A DNA stretch of 40,068 nucleotides from the NCBI GenBank assembly GCA_013694495.1, contig JACDCH010000199.1, positions 1-40,068 of the forward strand, written 5' to 3'. Position 1 is the first letter of the stretch. Each line of letters starts with the position of its first letter. This stretch comes from Acidimicrobiia bacterium. GTDB taxonomy: Bacteria > Actinomycetota > Acidimicrobiia > Acidimicrobiales > JACDCH01. The translations under genes and the position numbers were made by a program. Positions 34,026 to 40,068 of the stretch are shown here, one piece after another. A model generated the notes under the pieces. That model was not told where the DNA came from. It saw only the letters and a program-made list of their open reading frames with translations, and did not search any database.

Positions 34026-36944
34026 TCAGCTCGACGCTGCTCGGGTGATCGATGCACGGAGCGCGGTGATGGCCTGCAGCGCAGTGGCGACGATGTCGTC
34101 GCCTGAAAGCGTCGAGCCATACTGGGCTTCACGATTCAGCCCAGCGACGCCGATCTGGGCCTCGATGCGACTCCGCGCTGCTTCCAGCAACGCCGCGTCG
34201 GTTCCGAACGGCGACGCTCCGGTTCGGTTCGACGTCACCGCGCCGTACAAGACAGCCGCTTCGGTTGCGGCGCCGTGGCGTGAGAGTAGGTCGACGAGGT
34301 GCCGCAGCGTGACCCACTGAGGTGCCCAGGCGTTGTGGCGGCCCCATTGTTGGATTGCGGCGGCGTAGTGGTCGAGCGCCTGCGGGGTGTCGTTCGCTCG
34401 CGCTTCGAGGGTCGCCAGCGTGACGCTGGCGAGGCCTTCGACGAAGCGGCTGTCGCAGCTCGAGGCGATTTCGATGGCGCGCCGAAGGTGGGCGTCGGCG
34501 TCGTCATCACCGGTGGCGGCCCCAATCTCGCCGAGGACGAACTCGGCGAACGCCACGGCGGAGGGATTCTGCGAATCGTTTGCCTGCCGAACGGTTGTGG
34601 CCGCGAGAGCGGCGGCATCGGCGGGCTGCCCGCCGTACAGATGTGCAAGCGCGGCACTTCCGAGGCTCCACACAGCTTGCGGCGCGTCGCCGTCTGCCAT
34701 CGCGTGGCGATGACATTCGAGGTAGAGCGCGATGGCGTCATCGATCTCGCCGCGGAGCAGCTTCACGTCGGCGACGGCTTCGCGGGCGATCCAGGCGGCC
34801 GACCGGTCGGTCGTCGCTCGGAGTGCCGCGTACGCTGCGGATTCGGCCTCGTCGAGTTCGCCTCGCTGCGCCCTGCCGATCGCCGCTGATGCAAGGGCCG
34901 AGATCAGCGAGGCCGAGCGCGTCCCGCCGGCGGCCGCGACGGCGGTCTCGGCCCAGTCGAACACCTCGCCGTGTCCCCGCCACATGGCGAAGGGGTGCAG
35001 GGCCGCCGACAGCCGCAGGGCGCGTTCGACGTCGCGACCCACGAGCCACTCGTGGGCCAGGCGGAGATCGTCGAAGTGCTGGTGTATTCGCTCGACCCAC
35101 TCCCTCTCGTCAGGTCCTCGAAGGCCGACTGCAGCGTCCTCCGCTAGTGACACGGCCCAAGCAGCATGCCGGTTGCGTACGTCCTCGCCACATCCCCCGG
35201 CGTCGACCTGCTTGTGGGCGTAGCTCCGCAGCGTGTCGAGCATCCGGTAGGTCGTGGCGTCGCCGGTGCGGCGAGCGGACAGGAGTGAGCAGTCCACGAG
35301 CCTGGCCACGTCGGCCGCCACGCGCGACGGGGCATCGCCGTCCGGTGCGGCCACCGCGACAGCCCCCTCGATGTCGAACCCACCGGCGAACACGGACAAC
35401 GCCTCGAACAGCAGCCGCACCTGCTCGTCCAGCTGCTTGTACGACCAGTCGATGACCGATTCCAGCGACCGGTGTCGCGGGGTCGCGCGAGGTCCGCCGT
35501 CGAGAAGCTCAAGCCCGGACCCGAGCACGGCGGTGAGCTCGCGCAGGCTCATCGTGCGCAACCGGCCGGCGGCGAGCTCGATGGCCAGAGGGAGGCCGTC
35601 GAGCCTGGCGCAGACGACTGCGGCGTCGGCAAGGTGCTCTGGCCCGAGGTCCACGTCGGGATTCGCTTGTCGTGCACGGTCGAGGAACAGTTCGAGCGCG
35701 GGCGAGCCGCTTCCGAGGGCGAGCGGGGCCACCGTGAGGACCCGCTCGCCGTCGACGGCGAGCGGCTCGCGGCTCGTCGCCACCAGCCGAACGCCGTTGG
35801 TGTGATGGAGAAGTCGATCTGCGAGTCGCGCCACCGCCTCGATCACGTGCTCACAGTTGTCGAGCACGAGGACCATCCGCTGGTGGTCGAGGTGAGCGAC
35901 GAGATGTTCCTCCCGCGATCGTGAGTCGGGGCGCTCGGCGCCTGCCGCCATCGCGACAGCTCGGACCACGTGGGTGCCCCGACCGATCGCGGCGAGATCG
36001 CAGTAGTGAACGACCTCGCCACGATCCATCAATCGGTACGTCGCCTCCAACGCCAGCCGCGTCTTGCCGACACCACCGGGCCCGCAAAGTGTGATGAGCC
36101 GCGAATCGGCAACGAGCTCGACAACGCGTCGGAGCTCGATCTCCCGCCCCACGAATGTCGTGATGGGTCGCGGGATCCCCGCCGGGTGCCGCTTGCCCAC
36201 CTTCGGAGTCAGCTCGTGGGTGAGGATCTTCTGTTCGAGGCTCCGCAGCTCGGGTGCCGGCTCGAGGCCCCGCTCGGCGAGATGCTCGCGCCAGCCCTGG
36301 TAGAGGTCCAGAGCATCGGTGTGGCGTCCCTCCCGGTACAACAGCTCCATCAGCAGCGCCCGAGCGTGCTCGCGCTCGGGGTGCTCGTGGACGACGCGCG
36401 CCAGCCCGGCCGCCGCTTCGGCGGCGTCGCCGTTCTCGAGCAGGAGCTCGCAGCGCTGCTCGGTCGCGCGCAGACGCAGGTCGTCGAGCCGGACAGCCTC
36501 TGCCTGCGCGAAGTCACGGTCGGCAACCGGCCCGAACGCCGGCCCGTGCCAGAGTGCCACGGCCTCGTCCAAGAGCAGCGACGCCGTCGACGTGTCCGCT
36601 TCTGCTGCCGCCGCGACCAGGTCCTCGAAACGCGTTGCATCCAGATCGGAACGATCGACCTCCAGTCTGTATCCGCCCGTGTCCCCGACGAGCTCACCGG
36701 CTGGGAGCACCCGACGGAGGCGCGAGACCTGCGACCGCAACGCTGCGCCCGGATCGCGCGGCAAGTCGTCCGCCCACAACGTGTGCACGAGCCGGTCGAC
36801 CGCCACGGTCCGCCCACGCTCGACGAGCAGGTGCGCCAGCAACAGACACTGCCGACCGACGATCGTGCGGCGGTGCCCACCGGACTCCACCGCGATCGTT
36901 CCAAGCACCGCATACGTCGTCGACGGGCTGGTCGTGGTGAGCAT
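34026..36944 (-). CDS. AfsR/SARP-family regulator (BTAD + NB-ARC-type ATPase + TPR-like)
   Basis: YAVLGTIAVESGGHRRTIVGRQCLLLAHLLVERGRTVAVDRLVHTLWADDLPRDPGAALRSQVSRLRRVL; FVGREIELRRVVELVADSRLITLCGPGGVGKTRLALEA. Confidence 0.92.
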   Translation of the reverse strand: MLTTTSPSTTYAVLGTIAVESGGHRRTIVGRQCLLLAHLLVERGRTVAVDRLVHTLWADDLPRDPGAALRSQVSRLRRVLPAGELVGDTGGYRLEVDRSDLDATRFEDLVAAAAEADTSTASLLLDEAVALWHGPAFGPVADRDFAQAEAVRLDDLRLRATEQRCELLLENGDAAEAAAGLARVVHEHPEREHARALLMELLYREGRHTDALDLYQGWREHLAERGLEPAPELRSLEQKILTHELTPKVGKRHPAGIPRPITTFVGREIELRRVVELVADSRLITLCGPGGVGKTRLALEATYRLMDRGEVVHYCDLAAIGRGTHVVRAVAMAAGAERPDSRSREEHLVAHLDHQRMVLVLDNCEHVIEAVARLADRLLHHTNGVRLVATSREPLAVDGERVLTVAPLALGSGSPALELFLDRARQANPDVDLGPEHLADAAVVCARLDGLPLAIELAAGRLRTMSLRELTAVLGSGLELLDGGPRATPRHRSLESVIDWSYKQLDEQVRLLFEALSVFAGGFDIEGAVAVAAPDGDAPSRVAADVARLVDCSLLSARRTGDATTYRMLDTLRSYAHKQVDAGGCGEDVRNRHAAWAVSLAEDAAVGLRGPDEREWVERIHQHFDDLRLAHEWLVGRDVERALRLSAALHPFAMWRGHGEVFDWAETAVAAAGGTRSASLISALASAAIGRAQRGELDEAESAAYAALRATTDRSAAWIAREAVADVKLLRGEIDDAIALYLECHRHAMADGDAPQAVWSLGSAALAHLYGGQPADAAALAATTVRQANDSQNPSAVAFAEFVLGEIGAATGDDDADAHLRRAIEIASSCDSRFVEGLASVTLATLEARANDTPQALDHYAAAIQQWGRHNAWAPQWVTLRHLVDLLSRHGAATEAAVLYGAVTSNRTGASPFGTDAALLEAARSRIEAQIGVAGLNREAQYGSTLSGDDIVATALQAITALRASITRAASS

Positions 36945-37061
36945 GCCGAAGGACTGCCGCTCCTTGCCTCGCCTTCCGGTCGGCGCGGCACGCTGATGAC
37001 ACGAGTATGACACGGGGCCATGCGACGGTTCCGGGGACCGTTCACCGACCAAAGGTGCGCC

Positions 37062-38423
37062 ATGAGCTCCGCCACGATTGTCATCCCCGACGACCTCGCC
37101 CGCTCATTCGCCGGCGAGTTCCTGCGGCCCCCCGACGCGACCTACGACGACGTTCGCCGCGTACACAACGGGCTGATTGACAAGCGTCCCGCCGTCATCG
37201 CCCGGGCCACGTCCACCGACGACGTCGCTGTCGCCTTGGCGCTGGCACGCAGGTTGGGCCTGGAGCTGTCCGTGCGGGGCGGCGGCCACAACGTTGCCGG
37301 GCGGGCAGTGACCGACGGCGGCGTCATGGTCGATCTCTCGACCATGAAGCGAATCGACGTCGACTCCCAACGGCGAACGGTGACTGCCGAGGGCGGCGTC
37401 ACGTGGGCCGAGATGGACCAGGCCACCCACGAGCACGGTCTCGTCGTACCCGGCGGCGTGGTGTCCTCCACGGGCATCGGCGGGCTCACCCTCGGCGGGG
37501 GCCTGGGATGGACCCAGGGCCGGTTCGGGCTCAGCATCGACAACCTCCTCGCAGCCGAGGTCGTCACCGCCGACGGCACCGTCATCGTCGCCAGCGACGA
37601 AGACCACGCTGACCTGTTCTGGGCCCTCCGGGGCGGCGGGGGGAACTTTGGCGTCGTCACACGCTTCACCTACCGAGCCCACCCCCTCACCACCGTGCTC
37701 GGCGGCCTGGTCGCCTACCCCGCTGACGAAGCCGCTCAGGTCCTTGCCACCTACCGCGATGTGACCGCCAGCGCGCCCGACGAGCTCAGCGTGCAGGTCG
37801 GGCTCCTGCACACGCCCGACGACGCCCACGCGCCGATCATCGCTGTGCCCCTGTGCCACTGCGGCGATGACGAGGCAGCCGCCGAGGCCGACATCGAGCC
37901 CCTCCGCCACGCCGGCACGGTGCTCGCCGACGACATCGGGCGGATCCCGTACCCAGCAATGAACGCGGCCACCGACCCGCTGTTCCCCCGGGGCACCCTG
38001 AACTACTGGAAGCAGGCCTTCGTCGACGAGGTGAGCGGCGGGCTCATCGACGTTCTCATCGACGCCTTCGCCACGTGCCCGTCGCCCATGTCCGCGCTGG
38101 TCATCGAACCACTTCACGGCGCCGCCGCACGAGTCCCCATCGACGCAACCGCGTTCCCCTACCGTCGAGAGGGCTACGCCGTGCTTCTCTGCGGACAGTG
38201 GCAGGATCCGGCCGACAACGAGGCCAACATCTCCTGGGTCCGCGACACCTTCGTCGCGCTCGCTCCGCTCGTCAGCGACCGTCGGTACGTCAACTACATG
38301 GGCGACGGCGACAGCGCCCGCGCCGCCTACGGCCCCCAGTACGACCGGCTCGTCGACGTGAAGCGCCGCTATGACCCCGACAACCTCTTCCGGCTCAACC
38401 AGAACGTCGACCCGACACGTTGA
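37062..38423 (+). CDS. FAD-binding oxidoreductase (berberine bridge enzyme-like)
   Basis: LSVRGGGHNVAGRAVTDGGVMVDLSTMKRIDVD, STGIGGLTLGGGLGWTQGRFGLSIDNLLAAEVVTADG, LFWALRGGGGNFGVVTRFTY, C-terminal VKRRYDPDNLFRLNQNV. Confidence 0.95.
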   Translation: MSSATIVIPDDLARSFAGEFLRPPDATYDDVRRVHNGLIDKRPAVIARATSTDDVAVALALARRLGLELSVRGGGHNVAGRAVTDGGVMVDLSTMKRIDVDSQRRTVTAEGGVTWAEMDQATHEHGLVVPGGVVSSTGIGGLTLGGGLGWTQGRFGLSIDNLLAAEVVTADGTVIVASDEDHADLFWALRGGGGNFGVVTRFTYRAHPLTTVLGGLVAYPADEAAQVLATYRDVTASAPDELSVQVGLLHTPDDAHAPIIAVPLCHCGDDEAAAEADIEPLRHAGTVLADDIGRIPYPAMNAATDPLFPRGTLNYWKQAFVDEVSGGLIDVLIDAFATCPSPMSALVIEPLHGAAARVPIDATAFPYRREGYAVLLCGQWQDPADNEANISWVRDTFVALAPLVSDRRYVNYMGDGDSARAAYGPQYDRLVDVKRRYDPDNLFRLNQNVDPTR

Positions 38424-39057
38424 CATGACCATGCCGACGGGACCTGGGACGGTGATCTACATCGATCGGTCCCCACATGCACGCAGGCCGACGGGATCAA
38501 TTCAAGGTGGCATGCAGGAGAAGGTGGCGGCCCTCAGTCGGGGCACACCAGGAACTTCGTCCTCTCCAAGCGACCTATTCGGCGTCTGCCCCCGGTGGCG
38601 GACGGCGAGGACGTGTCACAGAACGCGCGACGCCTCGCTTCGCCGGAGGTGCCCTCCAACGCCGGCTACGCGACGGTGTCGTGACGGCTGACGCGTCCCC
38701 GAAGCGCGTCGCCGGACATCCCGGAATACGCGCCGATCTGCTGCGCTCGCGGGGCATTCGGGGACGCGATTAGGTGGCAGCGATATCTGGTGCCCTCCAC
38801 CGGCACCTGGGGCGATGCCCCACGTCGTTTTGCATGCACATTCGGGGACACCCGCGCCCTTCGTCGTGTGCGCCCAGAGCCGTCGATGTGCCGCAGCGGT
38901 TGGCCGTCCGCGCTCGTGACGCGCGTGGCGCGCTGATCGAACCCTGTTTGTGTCAAGTGCCTTGGCGCGAGCGCGTGAGCGCCGCTGGATGAGCGGGCGT
39001 AGCGTTCGGGTGTTGGGTCCGGGAGTGACTGATCCGAAGAACCGACCGGAGGACGAG

Positions 39058-39666
39058 ATGAACGAAGCGATCGAAGTACGCGTGGCAAAGCGCGACGAGG
39101 TGCGCCAGGTGGCGGCGTCGCTGGCGACAGCCTTCTACGACGACCCCGTAATCTCGTTCGCCTATCCCAGCGATACCACCCGCCTGCGCCGTCTCGAGGT
39201 CTTCTTCGCGACGCAGGCCCGGGCTCTGTGGAAGCAGCGAGAGATCCACATCGCCGACGACTCCTCGAGCGCCGCCATCTGGGCACGCCCCGGTGAATGG
39301 AAGATGTCGACGCTCGGCTTGCTGAGAGGCATCGTGCCAGCGACGCTGCGCACCCGGCCGAAGCTGGCGGCGCTTCGGGGCTACCTCGGCACCGACCGGC
39401 TGCACCCGGACGAGCCGCACTGGTACCTCGAGGCTCTCGGCACCGTGCCCGCGCAGCAGGGCAAGGGCCTTGGCGCGCAGGTCCTGGCCCCAGTGTTGCG
39501 CCAGTGTGACGAGGAAGGCGTACCCGTGTGGACCTGGTCGTCCAACGAAAACAACCTCGCCTTCTACCACCGCCAGGGCTTCGAGGTGCTGGACAAGCTC
39601 GAGTTCGCCCCCGGCGGGCCTCCGATCTTTCCTATCCGGCGGGACCCACGGCCACTTGAGCTGTAG
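39058..39666 (+). CDS. GNAT-family N-acetyltransferase
   Basis: WYLEALGTVPAQQGKGLGAQVLAPVLRQCDEEGVPVWTWSSNENNLAFYHRQGFEVLDKLE: acetyl-CoA-binding Q/RxxGxG/A pattern. Confidence 0.9.
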   Translation: MNEAIEVRVAKRDEVRQVAASLATAFYDDPVISFAYPSDTTRLRRLEVFFATQARALWKQREIHIADDSSSAAIWARPGEWKMSTLGLLRGIVPATLRTRPKLAALRGYLGTDRLHPDEPHWYLEALGTVPAQQGKGLGAQVLAPVLRQCDEEGVPVWTWSSNENNLAFYHRQGFEVLDKLEFAPGGPPIFPIRRDPRPLEL

Positions 39667-39914
39667 GCCGGCGTACCGAGGAGCAGCTGGCGCGTAGCAC
39701 CAAACGCCCGCCGGCTGATGGACGCACTCCTCGGGCCCGACGTGTCCCAGAAGATCACCCGCGAGCGTCCCCGATGGTCGCGGGGGAACCGCTCCCGAAG
39801 CGCCGATCTCCAGCGAAGCCGACCGCTCGCGAACGGGTGATCTGCGGATTCGATCGGAACTGACGATCGGCACTTCGGAGCGGGTGGCCAACCGGACGGC
39901 TGTCGCCGCGCCGC

Positions 39915-40068
39915 CTACGGTCCCTTCTCGGCCCTTCGAGGCGCCCGCGCCTGCACGCAACGGTCGATGACTGCAAGCGCCTCCAGGATGCCGCCGTGTT
40001 CAGCGATAGCACGGGCTATGTCCTTCGCCCTCGCTGCGAACTCGGGCTCACCGAATGCACGCTTCACC
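39915..40068 (-). CDS. C-terminal fragment of probable UDP-type (MGT-like) glycosyltransferase, continues beyond window
   Basis: Reverse-strand frame ...VKRAFGEPEFAARAKDIARAIAEHGGILEALAVIDRCVQARAPRRAEKGP-stop; resembles the C-terminal helix of GT1 enzymes. Confidence 0.45.
   Translation of the reverse strand, partial: VKRAFGEPEFAARAKDIARAIAEHGGILEALAVIDRCVQARAPRRAEKGP

Noticed and set aside
1-40068. CRISPR array
   Set aside because: No regularly spaced direct repeats with unique spacers were seen anywhere; repeats present are att copies, arm-like repeats, a tandem 25-bp pair and a TIR element.

Overview
High-GC actinobacterial-type chromosomal window (both strands and six-frame ORFs read by eye; no searches run). 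A tRNA-Leu(CAG) gene at 488-571 anchors what looks like a tandem integration hotspot. The 22-bp tRNA 3' end GTTCAAGTCCCCCCTCGCCCAC (551-572) recurs exactly at 23463-23484, and a shorter degraded copy lies at 31195-31210. The first interval (element A, about 22.9 kb) resembles an integrative mobilizable element. It has a tyrosine integrase with an internal HTH-like insertion, an XRE regulator divergent from a small excisionase-like gene, and a MobF relaxase-helicase. It also has an AbiE-like toxin-antitoxin pair under a perfect 34-bp palindrome, and a six-gene type I restriction-modification/defense operon (hsdM, unknown, hsdS, hsdR, DUF262-HNH-AlbA_2 fusion, DUF4145). The second and third att copies are each followed, about 440-475 bp downstream, by the start of a homologous tyrosine recombinase preceded by a small AbrB-like/two-repeat gene. 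This recurring 'att + small gene + compact recombinase' cassette is the most unusual feature, and it carries several single-base homopolymer frameshifts. The rest is mostly ordinary cargo or chromosome: an HTH/nucleotidyltransferase pair, a MITE-like 167-bp element, LuxR-ATPase, cupin, a TIGR03086-like remnant, phosphotransferase, SARP/AfsR-type regulator, FAD-linked oxidoreductase, GNAT and a partial glycosyltransferase.
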